A DNA stretch of 32,753 nt, taken from positions 1-32,753 of the forward strand of contig CAZESH010000009.1 in the NCBI GenBank assembly GCA_964514665.1. Direction: 5' to 3'. The translations under genes and the position numbers were made by a program. The notes beneath the pieces are model-generated. The model was given only the letters and a program-made list of their open reading frames with translations, searched no databases and had not been told where the DNA came from. Below are positions 16,434-23,834 of this stretch, in pieces. Position 1 is the stretch's first letter, and the number at the start of each line of letters is the position of its first letter. This DNA is from CAZESH01 sp964514665. GTDB lineage: Bacteria > Bacillota > Bacilli > Paenibacillales > KCTC-25726.

Positions 16434-17237
16434 TTGTATTCTGTCGTAGGTGTTCGCTTTAAAAACGCAGGCAAAATCTATTATTTTGAACCGTCGGATC
16501 TCCCCGTGGAAAAGGATTATCAGGTAATCGTAGAAACCGCGCGCGGAATCGAGTACGGCAAAGTGGTTGTCGGCAAGATGGAAGTAGGCGAATCGGATGT
16601 GGTGCTGCCGCTGAAAAAAGTGATTCGCGTCGCCGACGACATGGATGCAAAAGTTGTCGAGGAAAATAAAAAGGCTGCCAAGGAAGCGTTTGGAACGTGC
16701 TTCAAAAAAATTGCGGAGCACGGACTGAAGATGAAACTGGTAGACGTTGAATATACATTTGACCGCAATAAGATCATCTTTTATTTTACTGCGGAGGGCA
16801 GAGTCGACTTTCGTGAGCTGGTGAAGGATTTGGCCAGTATTTTTCGCACGCGGATTGAGCTCAGACAAATCGGCGTAAGGGATGAAGCGAAAATTCTCGG
16901 GGGCATCGGACCGTGCGGCAGAACGCTTTGCTGCTCGACATGGCTGGGGGATTTCGCTCCGGTTTCGATCAAAATGGCCAAGGATCAGAATCTATCCTTG
17001 AACCCTACGAAAATTTCCGGTTTATGCGGAAGATTGATGTGCTGTTTGAAATATGAGCATGATAATTACGAGAGTATTAAAGACGATGTTCCCGCTATCG
17101 GAAGCGAAGTGGTCACTTCCCTCGGCAACGGCAAGGTGATGTCAATCAATGTCGGTGACCGTACGGCGCAGGTGCAGGTTTATGAATTGGGTAAAGTGAT
17201 GAGCCTTCCTTTTGATGATGTAGTGGGTGTTTCGTAG
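16434..17237 (+). CDS. ricT: RicT (YaaT), Ric complex / stage 0 sporulation protein
   Basis: A 267-residue PSP1-family protein. In B. subtilis RicA, RicF and RicT (YmcA, YlbF, YaaT) form a complex carrying iron-sulfur clusters that steers RNase Y maturation of transcripts and promotes Spo0A activation, competence and biofilm formation. The cysteine clusters GGIGPCGRTLCCSTW and SGLCGRLMCCLKYEHD are intact. The start is TTG 16434: AAAGGAGGT (16418-16426) is seven bases upstream and MYSVVGVRFK is the expected N-terminus. RicA and RicF are not in this window. Confidence 0.95.
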   Translation: MYSVVGVRFKNAGKIYYFEPSDLPVEKDYQVIVETARGIEYGKVVVGKMEVGESDVVLPLKKVIRVADDMDAKVVEENKKAAKEAFGTCFKKIAEHGLKMKLVDVEYTFDRNKIIFYFTAEGRVDFRELVKDLASIFRTRIELRQIGVRDEAKILGGIGPCGRTLCCSTWLGDFAPVSIKMAKDQNLSLNPTKISGLCGRLMCCLKYEHDNYESIKDDVPAIGSEVVTSLGNGKVMSINVGDRTAQVQVYELGKVMSLPFDDVVGVS

Positions 17238-17267
17238 CGGATATTGCAATCACGCTGAGGTGGAATA

Positions 17268-17594
17268 GTGGATAATAATCAAATCTTCGGACAAATTGGC
17301 GATTTGGAAACACAGATGGGCCAAATGCACGCAGATTTGGGAGCCCTCAAAAAGAAGATCGTCGTTCTGCTGGAGGAAAACAAACGGCTGAGCATTGAGA
17401 ATCAGCAGCTTCGCAAATTGTTGAAGAGCGACACACAGCAGGAAGAGATGGTCGAACAGTCTCAGGTCATCGGTGAAGGTTACGACAACCTGGCGCGCCT
17501 GTACGTCGAAGGCTTCCATATTTGCAACGTATATTACGGGCACTTGCGAACAGAAGGCGATTGTCTTTTCTGTTTGTCCTTTTTGAATAAATAA
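17268..17594 (+). CDS. yabA: Replication initiation control protein YabA
   Basis: A 108-residue protein that limits DnaA-driven initiation and bridges DnaA and DnaN. The N-terminal half is a coiled coil (leucine-zipper-like; LEENKRLSIENQQLRKLL) for tetramerisation. The C-terminal half has the zinc motif FHICNVYYGHLR followed by CLFC. The start is GTG 17268 with GAGGTGG (17257-17263) before it. A terminator follows at once, ending the operon that runs from tmk or earlier. Confidence 0.94.
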   Translation: MDNNQIFGQIGDLETQMGQMHADLGALKKKIVVLLEENKRLSIENQQLRKLLKSDTQQEEMVEQSQVIGEGYDNLARLYVEGFHICNVYYGHLRTEGDCLFCLSFLNK

Positions 17595-17597
17595 CCG

Positions 17598-17627
17598 CCG
17601 CAGGCTCATATGAGCTGCGGTTTTTTT
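17598..17627 (+). terminator. Rho-independent terminator after yabA
   Basis: CCGCAGGCTC (17598-17607) pairs with GAGCTGCGG (17612-17620) with one bulged G and an ATAT loop. Seven T follow. Confidence 0.88.
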
Positions 17628-17647
17628 CAATTTTTTCGAAATCGGGG

Positions 17648-18445
17648 ATGGACATGGATCGGGTGGTATTGAAGGGAAGAGAAAGAATCGATGACCTGCT
17701 GACGCAGCAGTTGAAAATCATTCAGAGTGATGAAGTGTTCAGCTTTTCCATGGATGCGGTCTTGCTGGCACGCTTTTGCCTGGTGCCGCAGCGTGGAACA
17801 ATCCTCGATTTATGTACGGGCAACGGCGTCATTCCGCTCCTGCTGTCGACAAGAACGAAAGCGAAGATTGTAGGCTTGGAAATTCAGCCCAAGCTTTATG
17901 ATATGGCTGTACGCAGCGTTGCAATGAATGGATTGGAAAAGCAATTGGAAATGGTTTGCGGAGATTTGAGGGATTATCATAAATCGGCGGGATATGGAAA
18001 GTTTGACGCGATTACCGTCAACCCGCCATACCTGCCGGCTGCGTCCGGCGCGCATAATCCGAATGTTCATCAAGCGATGGCGCGGCATGAAATCAATGGC
18101 ACCCTCGAGGACGTGATTTCGGCTTGCGCAAAGTTGGTGCGTACGGGAGGCAAGGTATCGATGGTGCATAAGCCTTCCCGATTGGCGGAAATCGTGACGC
18201 TGATGAAGCACTATAAGCTGGAGCCGAAAAGGATGCGGTTTGTCCATCCCAGAGCCGATCAGGAAGCCAATATGGTATTAATTGAAGCGATGCGCGACGG
18301 GAAGCCTGAAATTCGTTTGCTGCCGCCCTTGATCGTGCATGAGGGAGATGCATATTGCAATGAATTGGCGGAAATTTATGAAGGCAGGAAAAATAAATTG
18401 ACGTTAGGCGAGGATCGATGTGATGAAGGTTCAGAAAAGTTTTAA
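17648..18445 (+). CDS. trmN6: tRNA1(Val) A37 N6-methyltransferase TrmN6 (YabB)
   Basis: A class I SAM-dependent methyltransferase of 265 residues. It has the SAM-binding LDLCTGNGVIPLLLS and the adenine-N6 catalytic motif NPPYLP. In E. coli the homologue methylates A37 of tRNA1(Val); the YabB branch in Bacillales is assigned by homology. Two ATG codons (17648 and 17654) are possible and no strong ribosome binding site separates them. The end overlaps rsmI by about 23 bases, indicating cotranscription. The B. subtilis block has a GIY-YIG gene (yazA) between these two genes; there is no room for it here. Confidence 0.9.
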   Translation: MDMDRVVLKGRERIDDLLTQQLKIIQSDEVFSFSMDAVLLARFCLVPQRGTILDLCTGNGVIPLLLSTRTKAKIVGLEIQPKLYDMAVRSVAMNGLEKQLEMVCGDLRDYHKSAGYGKFDAITVNPPYLPAASGAHNPNVHQAMARHEINGTLEDVISACAKLVRTGGKVSMVHKPSRLAEIVTLMKHYKLEPKRMRFVHPRADQEANMVLIEAMRDGKPEIRLLPPLIVHEGDAYCNELAEIYEGRKNKLTLGEDRCDEGSEKF

Positions 18446-19301
18446 AAATGAAGAGAAGACAGGCTTGCTGTATCTGGTGGCTACACCGATCGGCAATCTC
18501 GAGGATATGACCTTTCGCGCAGTGCGGATTTTAAAGGAAGCGGACTGGATTGCCGCAGAGGATACGAGGCAAACGCGGAAGCTGTTGAATCATTATGAGA
18601 TCTCGGCAAGGCTGATCAGCTACCATGAGCATAATAAGCATACAAGCGGCAGGCAAATCATCGACAAATGCCTGGCGGGGGAATCGGTGGCTTTGGTAAG
18701 CGACGCAGGATTGCCGGGTATTTCCGATCCTGGAGAAGATCTCGTCCGCTTGGCTGTCGAGCATGACATCGCCGTCATTCCGATCCCCGGGGCCAATGCG
18801 GCACTATCAGCCTTGATCGTTTCGGCTTTGCCTGCGGTGCCTTTTACTTTTGTGGGATTTCTTCCGAGGGAAAAGAAAAAGCTCGAGGCTGCGCTCGAAG
18901 AGCTGAGGATCACAGGCGGTACGGTTGTGGTGTATGAAGCGCCGCATCGCATGGAAAAAACGCTGCAAGCCATGCTTAAGGTGTGGGGTGACGCTCCAGC
19001 TGCAATGATCCGCGAATTGACCAAAAAGTATGAGGAGATTATCCGTGGTACGATTGCCGAATGCTCCGATTATCTGCGCCAAATCCCGCCAAAGGGTGAA
19101 TACTGTCTGGTTGTGCATCTTGGGCAAGCGCATGGTCCGGAGCCGAGCGACCCGGTATGGTGGCAGGAGCTGTCCGTGGATGAACATGTCAAGCATTACG
19201 AACAATCCGGTTCAGGGCGTATGGAGGCGATGAAAAAAGCGGCCGCGGATCGCGGGGTGAGCAAGCGGGAAATTTACCAAACCCTGATCAGTCCACAATG
19301 A
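18423..19301 (+). CDS. rsmI: 16S rRNA (cytidine-1402-2'-O)-methyltransferase RsmI
   Basis: RsmI methylates the ribose of C1402 in the decoding centre together with RsmH. The protein, about 292 residues, shows the tetrapyrrole-methylase fold: LYLVATPIGNLEDMTFRAVRIL, AEDTRQTRKLLNHY, SDAGLPGISDPG, PGANAALSAL and VVYEAPHRMEKTL. ATG 18423 is eight bases after AGGA; the GTG at 18420 is an alternative. It is convergent with abrB on the other strand. I see no T-tailed hairpin for its own strand, only the abrB terminator in between. Confidence 0.95.
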   Translation: MKVQKSFKNEEKTGLLYLVATPIGNLEDMTFRAVRILKEADWIAAEDTRQTRKLLNHYEISARLISYHEHNKHTSGRQIIDKCLAGESVALVSDAGLPGISDPGEDLVRLAVEHDIAVIPIPGANAALSALIVSALPAVPFTFVGFLPREKKKLEAALEELRITGGTVVVYEAPHRMEKTLQAMLKVWGDAPAAMIRELTKKYEEIIRGTIAECSDYLRQIPPKGEYCLVVHLGQAHGPEPSDPVWWQELSVDEHVKHYEQSGSGRMEAMKKAAADRGVSKREIYQTLISPQ

Positions 19302-19314
19302 GGAACATAAGAGA

Positions 19315-19361
19315 AAAGAAAAAATCCCGTTGTGTTTAAAGGGGCTTAAACACAGCGGGAT
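19315..19361 (-). terminator. Rho-independent terminator of abrB (minus strand)
   Basis: A 16-bp stem with one G-U pair (19324-19339 with 19346-19361) closes a 6-nt loop. The A-rich stretch 19315-19324 gives the T tract on the minus strand, so it terminates abrB transcription. The plus-strand side has no T run. Confidence 0.88.
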
Positions 19362-19424
19362 ATCAAGGAGATATAAAAAAGGTTAGAATTAACAATGTGA
19401 TATTTCTATTATATACTATTTTGT

Positions 19425-19673
19425 TTATTTTGTCACAGGCAATTCACTAATACATTCGTTACAAACAATTTTTCCTTTGAAATAAGTAACGTTTTCCGCG
19501 TTTCCGCAAAAAATGCATGCGGGCTCGTACTTTTTGAGCATGATGCGTTCGCCGTCGACATAAATTTCAAGCGCGTCCTTTTCTCCGATGCCGAGTGTGC
19601 GGCGAAGTTCAATCGGGATTACAACACGGCCCAATTCGTCAACCTTTCTCACTATACCAGTAGATTTCATCAT
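19425..19673 (-). CDS. abrB: Transition-state regulator AbrB with cysteine-rich C-terminus
   Basis: An 82-residue DNA-binding protein. Residues 1-50 are a near-perfect AbrB swapped-hairpin domain (STGIVRKVDELGRVVIPIEL, TLGIGEKDALEIYVDGE). In B. subtilis AbrB represses sporulation, biofilm and antibiotic genes in exponential phase. The C-terminus is unlike B. subtilis AbrB: C53xxC56 and C71xxC74 around a 14-residue spacer suggest a zinc ribbon or redox pair. It is the only minus-strand gene here. AGAGGAGA precedes the first ATG. Upstream are a sigma-A promoter and tandem Spo0A boxes just as in B. subtilis abrB, so repression by Spo0A~P is very likely. Confidence 0.94.
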   Translation of the reverse strand: MMKSTGIVRKVDELGRVVIPIELRRTLGIGEKDALEIYVDGERIMLKKYEPACIFCGNAENVTYFKGKIVCNECISELPVTK

Positions 19674-19704
19674 CTGCAGATAAATCTCCTCTCACCCATA
19701 AATA

Positions 19705-19721
19705 ATCGCCATAATTCGACA
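19705..19721 (-). promoter_or_regulatory. Tandem Spo0A (0A) boxes in the abrB leader
   Basis: The minus strand reads TGTCGAA (19721-19715), a perfect 0A box, then TTA and TGGCGAT (19711-19705), an imperfect second box with the same 10-base phasing. They lie just downstream of the likely transcription start, the same arrangement by which Spo0A~P represses abrB in B. subtilis. Confidence 0.82.
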
Positions 19722-19735
19722 TAATTTTCAATTTC

Positions 19736-19764
19736 ATAATACCAACGATTCCCATAAAAGTCAA
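19736..19764 (-). promoter_or_regulatory. Sigma-A promoter of abrB
   Basis: On the minus strand TTGACT (19764-19759), a 17-nt spacer and TATTAT (19741-19736) give a near-consensus promoter. Its predicted start lies just before the 0A boxes. Confidence 0.82.
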
Positions 19765-19981
19765 CATAAAAAGCATGATATTTTCTATAATACCATAAAA
19801 ATAAAGAATATTATTTGAATTTTTTTATTGTAAAAATTATATTGCGGTTTTGGATCAAACGATTCTATCCCGCGATTTGACTGAGATTCTCTGAGATTAG
19901 CTTGTTGTAAACTTTGTGCAACGCCTGGAAAGCTTGTATTACAAGGGTTTTCGGCGATTTACAGTTAAATTCCATTTGCGA

Positions 19982-20020
19982 TTCGACAAAATAAGACAGT
20001 AATTTATGCAAAATGTCGAA
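19982..20020. promoter_or_regulatory. Two further 0A-box matches before the HD hydrolase gene
   Basis: The 364-base intergenic region 19674-20037 is AT-rich and holds the abrB control region plus, next to the HD gene, TTCGACA (19982-19988, minus-strand 0A box within TTTTGTCGAA) and TGTCGAA (20014-20020, plus strand). The second ends just before the ribosome binding site AAGGGAGG. A possible promoter TTGTGC-N17-TATTAC lies near 19914-19942. Apart from these I see nothing else in the region. Confidence 0.5.
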
Positions 20021-20037
20021 AAGGGAGGTTTGAGTCG

Positions 20038-21348
20038 ATGTCACAACGATTGCAGGAAGAAAAAGTATTTAAAGATCCTGTACATAAATACATTTATGTG
20101 CAGGACGAATTGATTTGGAATCTGATCAATACAAGCGAATTTCAAAGGCTGCGCCGCATCCGTCAGCTGGGGACATCCTATCTCACCTTTCATGGAGCCG
20201 AACATAGCCGTTTTTCCCATTCGCTCGGCGTTTATGAAATCACCCGCAAGATCATTTCGCAGTTTGAGCGCAACGCTTATGAAGATTGGCCGATCGAGGA
20301 AAGAATGGTTTGCCTGTGCGCCGCGCTTTTGCACGATATCGGTCACGGCCCTTTTTCCCATTCCTTTGAATCCGTATTCGGCATGGACCATGAAGCTTGG
20401 TCCCGGCGCATTATCCTCGGACCGACTGAAGTCAATCGCATCCTGTCGGAAGTTTCAGAGCGGTTCCCGCAGCAAGTGGCTTCAATCATTGCCAAGACGT
20501 ATGACAAAGCCATTGCCGTAAGCTTGATTTCCAGCCAAATGGACGCTGACCGTATGGATTATCTGCTTAGAGATGCCTATTTTACCGGGGTTAATTACGG
20601 AATGTTCGACCTTGAACGGATTTTGCGTGTCGTCCGTCCGTTCCGCGGGCGGATTGTCGTCAAGGAAAGCGGCATGCATGCGGTCGAGGATTATTTGATG
20701 TCGCGTTACCAAATGCATTGGCAGGTATACTTTCACCCGGTTACACGCAGCTCGGAAATTATCTTAAGAAAAATTTTTCAACGAGCCAAAATTCTAGTTG
20801 CTCGGGGAGAAGGCTTTCGTTTTTGGGCCGATCCGCTTTCCGATTTATTTGTCGGGGAGCTGAAGGTGGAGCAGTATCTGCAGTTGGATGAAGCTTTTGT
20901 GCAAATGGTGATTATGCAATGGATGAAGGAAGCGGATCCGGTGCTTTCCGATCTGAGCAGGCGTTTTATCGACCGCAGGTTGTTTCAATACGCTTCGGTA
21001 GAGATGCAGGACGATCCGCTGGCGGATGACCTTAAGTTGGGTTTGCGCGCCTGCGGCGTCGATCCGGATTATTACCTGGAAATTGATTTTCCCGCCGATC
21101 TGCCTTATGATGTATACCGTCCGGGAGGCAATGAAGAGAAACCGCCGATTTATTTGCTTGAAAATAAGCGGCTTGTGGAAATCTCCGACCGTTCCGAAAT
21201 CGTGCGCTCAATCAGCGGTTTGCACCAGGAATCGGCAAAGATTTATTTCCCTGCGGACCTTATACGCAAGCATGCTTCCGCATTTCCTCGGGATGTGCTG
21301 AAGCGGCTGAAACTATCAGAAATTGAAGGTGGCTTAAATGTTGATTGA
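20038..21348 (+). CDS. HD-domain phosphohydrolase, YwfO/dNTPase-like
   Basis: A 436-residue HD-superfamily protein similar to B. subtilis YwfO and to Enterococcus EF1143, a relative of SAMHD1 with dNTP triphosphohydrolase activity. The metal ligands are visible: H61 (EHSRFSHSLG), H99-D100 (ALLHDIGHGPFSH) and D169 (SSQMDADRMDYLLRDA). The opening EEKVFKDPVHKYIYVQDELIW and QRLRRIRQLGTSYLTFHGAEHS are typical. AAGGGAGGT is nine bases before the ATG. Its last codons overlap the tatD start by 11 bases, so the two are coupled. In B. subtilis the metS gene occupies this position. The dNTPase assignment is by homology only. Confidence 0.9.
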   Translation: MSQRLQEEKVFKDPVHKYIYVQDELIWNLINTSEFQRLRRIRQLGTSYLTFHGAEHSRFSHSLGVYEITRKIISQFERNAYEDWPIEERMVCLCAALLHDIGHGPFSHSFESVFGMDHEAWSRRIILGPTEVNRILSEVSERFPQQVASIIAKTYDKAIAVSLISSQMDADRMDYLLRDAYFTGVNYGMFDLERILRVVRPFRGRIVVKESGMHAVEDYLMSRYQMHWQVYFHPVTRSSEIILRKIFQRAKILVARGEGFRFWADPLSDLFVGELKVEQYLQLDEAFVQMVIMQWMKEADPVLSDLSRRFIDRRLFQYASVEMQDDPLADDLKLGLRACGVDPDYYLEIDFPADLPYDVYRPGGNEEKPPIYLLENKRLVEISDRSEIVRSISGLHQESAKIYFPADLIRKHASAFPRDVLKRLKLSEIEGGLNVD

Positions 21349-22105
21349 TACCCATGCGCACCTGGATGCGCCGCAATTTGACGACGATCGTGAGGAAACG
21401 ATACAAAGGGCGCTCGATAACGGCGTGGAACGGATCGTCAATATCGGTTTCAACCGGGAAACGATTCCGACCACACTTGCCTTAACCGAAAAGTATGACT
21501 TTATTTACGCTGCCGTCGGCTGGCACCCGCAGGATGCCATCGATATGAAGCCAGATGATCTCGATTGGATCGAGGAGCTGTGCAAAAGAGAAAAAGTGCT
21601 GGCAATCGGAGAAATCGGCTTGGATTATTATTGGGACACATCGCCGCGCGAAGTGCAGGATCGTATATTCCGCGAGCAAATTCGCTTGGCCAGAAAGCTG
21701 TCGCTGCCGATCGTGATCCATGACCGCGATGCGCATCAAGACATTGTCACGATTTTGAAGGAGGAAAAGGCCGAGGACGTAGGCGGGATCATGCACTGTT
21801 TTTCCAGCAGCTGGGAGATCGCCAAAGCTTGTCTGGATATGAACTTCTACATCTCCTTTGGAGGTCCGGTGACGTTTAAAAATGCCAAGCAGCCGAAAGA
21901 AGTGTTGGCCAAGGTTCCGCTTGATCGTCTGTTGGTGGAGACGGACTCGCCCTATTTGACGCCTCATCCGTTTCGCGGCAAACGAAACGAGTCGGCACAT
22001 GTGCGGATTGTGGCCGAGGCTGCGGCGGAGATAAAGGGGATTGAACTGCAGGAAGTGGAAGAAATTACTACGAAAAATGCCAAAAAAATACTTGTCATAA
22101 AATGA
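21338..22105 (+). CDS. tatD: TatD family metal-dependent deoxyribonuclease (YabD)
   Basis: A 255-residue TIM-barrel hydrolase of the TatD family, with metal ligands in IDTHAHLD (H6, H8), AIGEIGLDYYW (Glu), VIHDRDAH and IMHCFSSS (His) and VETDSPYLTP (Asp). Members act as DNases or D-aminoacyl-tRNA-like hydrolases; the cellular role in Bacillales is not settled. The gene starts inside the end of the HD hydrolase with AAGGTGGC just upstream. A 465-base gap without a gene follows. Confidence 0.95.
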   Translation: MLIDTHAHLDAPQFDDDREETIQRALDNGVERIVNIGFNRETIPTTLALTEKYDFIYAAVGWHPQDAIDMKPDDLDWIEELCKREKVLAIGEIGLDYYWDTSPREVQDRIFREQIRLARKLSLPIVIHDRDAHQDIVTILKEEKAEDVGGIMHCFSSSWEIAKACLDMNFYISFGGPVTFKNAKQPKEVLAKVPLDRLLVETDSPYLTPHPFRGKRNESAHVRIVAEAAAEIKGIELQEVEEITTKNAKKILVIK

Positions 22106-22227
22106 CATATTGTAGCTGCGATGAGAATTTTAAAGTTATAGAGGGAAATACAGCTTTTTACCTTTGATTTCGTTTGTATATTGCAAAATATATTGAAATT
22201 CTGCTTAATTTCAAAACTTACTTGATC

Positions 22228-22256
22228 TTTACATGAAGATGGAATCGGCGTAAGAT
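22228..22256 (+). promoter_or_regulatory. Sigma-A promoter of the riboswitch-yabE transcript
   Basis: TTTACA (22228-22233), a 17-nt spacer and TAAGAT (22251-22256) would start transcription near 22263, about 25 bases before the aptamer. Before it, 22106-22227 holds only an inverted repeat TTGAAAT/ATTTCAA (22193-22214). Confidence 0.6.
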
Positions 22257-22285
22257 TCTTTTCAGACAACTTTATAAAAGTTTTG

Positions 22286-22460
22286 TTTCTGAAATCTCGC
22301 TGAATTCCCGATATGGGAAACGGGGGAACCGAATGTTCGGTTTTTCGCTTGGAAATCTGCTAGCGAAGTCCTTTTTGGGGTGAATCCGGATGAAAATCCG
22401 ATAGGGTGGACTCAGGGCGCCCGAACCCGACAGCTAACCTCGTAAGCGTGCAGAGAGAAC
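22286..22460 (+). promoter_or_regulatory. Cyclic-di-AMP riboswitch (ydaO/yuaA class)
   Basis: The conserved blocks of the ydaO class appear in order: GCTGAATTCCCG (22299-22310), GGGGGAACC (22322-22330), TTGGGGTGAATCC (22375-22387), AGGGTGGACTC (22403-22413), and GCCCGAACCCGACAGCTAA then CCTCGTAAGC at the 3' end (22418-22447). This class binds c-di-AMP and usually switches the gene off by terminator formation. It controls yabE, a 3D-domain wall enzyme gene, matching its known association with wall hydrolases and osmolyte or potassium transport. Confidence 0.92.
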
Positions 22461-22495
22461 CATTTTCGTGCCATATCTTTTTCAGTCGAATCCAA

Positions 22496-22534
22496 AGCCG
22501 CGAATAGAGAGTTTCTCTTGTCGCAGGCTTTTTT
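22496..22534 (+). terminator. Intrinsic terminator of the c-di-AMP riboswitch
   Basis: AGCC-GCGA-AGAG on the left pairs with CTCT-TCGC-GGCT on the right with small bulges, followed by TTTTTT (to 22534). The sequence AGAGAA at the 3' edge of the aptamer (22454-22459) could pair with TTCTCT (22513-22518) as an antiterminator. Off-switch by c-di-AMP is inferred. Confidence 0.8.
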
Positions 22535-22570
22535 ATTTCAATGACTGGGTTTTGAAGGAGGATCGATGAG

Positions 22571-23710
22571 ATGGGTGCTGTAAAAGCGCAGAGTTCCCAT
22601 AAAGCAGGATCATCCAGCATGTTTTTCGCTTTGCGTTGGAAACACGAGAATCTGAAGGTCGTTTCCCTTGTCTCGCTCGGTGCAATGTTGATCATGGTTA
22701 TGTTCGCTATACTGCTTTATGGAACAGCTTTAAAAAGCGTTATCTTGGTTGTCAATGGAGAAGAGAAGACACTACATACAACAGAATGGCGGCTTGACCG
22801 TCTGCTTGCAGAGCAGGGGCTCACACCCGGTGAGCATGACCGCGTTTCCGCAAGTATGGACTCCAGGCTCAAGCAGGGTGAACGAATCGAAATCGATCAG
22901 GCGGTTCCCGTTCAGCTGACGGCTGACGGGAAAACCGAAAAGCGGTATACGATCGGCAGAACGGTACAGTCTGCACTGCAGGATTTGGGTGTTTCTCTTG
23001 GAAAATACGACAAAGTATTTCCCGCGTTAAACAGTCCGCTTGAAGCCGATGCAGCAGTGACGGTCGTTCGGGTCAAAAAGGTGCTTGTGAGCCGCAATCA
23101 GGAAATTCCCTTTCAAGTCGTGCAGCAGAAGGACGGCAAGCTTGCCAAAGGCAAAGAAAAGCTCGTTCGCCAAGGGCAGCCGGGAGTAAGGGTCGACATG
23201 TTGGAGAAAACGTATGAAGACGGGAAACTGACCGCTGTATCGGTTCTTGACAGCAGCGTGCAGCGTGAGTCGATCGATAAGGTCGTCGCTGTAGGGATCA
23301 AAAAACCGATCACGATTTTGTCCGCGTCCTCTCCGGTTGTCGAGGAAGTAACCAAAAAAGGTGTGACCTTCGGGGTCAAGCAGATTCTTAAAAATGTTAT
23401 TCTTACGGCTTATGACGCCGGCTTCGAATCCACGGGGAAAACTCCGAGCCATCCGCAATACGGGATAACCTACACGGGTACAAAAGTGCAGGAGGGACGA
23501 ACGATCGCCGTTGATCCCAAAGTCATTCCGCTCGGCTGGTGGGTTTACATCGAAGGATACGGATTCCGCAAAGCGGAAGACATCGGAAGCGGAATCAAAG
23601 GGAAATGGATCGATATTTATGTGGGTGACGGGAATTATGCCAACCGTTTCGGCTTGAGAAGGGGAGCGACCGTCTACGTGATCGGACCGACCATGCCTGC
23701 GCCGGAATAA
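22571..23710 (+). CDS. yabE: Cell-wall enzyme YabE (DUF348, G5 and 3D domains)
   Basis: A 379-residue membrane-anchored wall protein. A transmembrane helix at residues 30-50 is followed by two DUF348 repeats (about 55-100 and 115-155), a G5 domain (about 165-245) and a C-terminal 3D domain with AVDPKVIPLGWWVYIEGYG, KAEDIGSGIKGKWIDIY and the three conserved aspartates. The 3D domain resembles lytic transglycosylases such as MltA, and RpfB-like resuscitation factors share the DUF348-G5 part. The likely role is peptidoglycan cleavage at the cell surface. It is controlled by the c-di-AMP riboswitch and terminator upstream. AAGGAGG precedes ATG 22571. Confidence 0.92.
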   Translation: MGAVKAQSSHKAGSSSMFFALRWKHENLKVVSLVSLGAMLIMVMFAILLYGTALKSVILVVNGEEKTLHTTEWRLDRLLAEQGLTPGEHDRVSASMDSRLKQGERIEIDQAVPVQLTADGKTEKRYTIGRTVQSALQDLGVSLGKYDKVFPALNSPLEADAAVTVVRVKKVLVSRNQEIPFQVVQQKDGKLAKGKEKLVRQGQPGVRVDMLEKTYEDGKLTAVSVLDSSVQRESIDKVVAVGIKKPITILSASSPVVEEVTKKGVTFGVKQILKNVILTAYDAGFESTGKTPSHPQYGITYTGTKVQEGRTIAVDPKVIPLGWWVYIEGYGFRKAEDIGSGIKGKWIDIYVGDGNYANRFGLRRGATVYVIGPTMPAPE

Positions 23711-23760
23711 TGGACGCGCTGGTTTTTCATGAAACCGATATGATAAAATAGATACAGGTA

Positions 23761-23786
23761 AAGAAGAGGTATATCCTCTTCTTTTT
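23761..23786 (+). terminator. Rho-independent terminator after yabE
   Basis: A perfect AAGAAGAGG (23761-23769) and CCTCTTCTT (23775-23783) stem with a TATAT loop runs into T residues. Confidence 0.85.
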
Positions 23787-23834
23787 CCTTGTGAGAAGCA
23801 ATTAAAGAACACGGGAATGGCGAGGGGACGGCGG

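Noticed and set aside
22193..22214. TTGAAAT/ATTTCAA inverted repeat before yabE
   Set aside because: AT-rich 7-bp arms in AT-rich intergenic DNA; likely chance and not part of the riboswitch.
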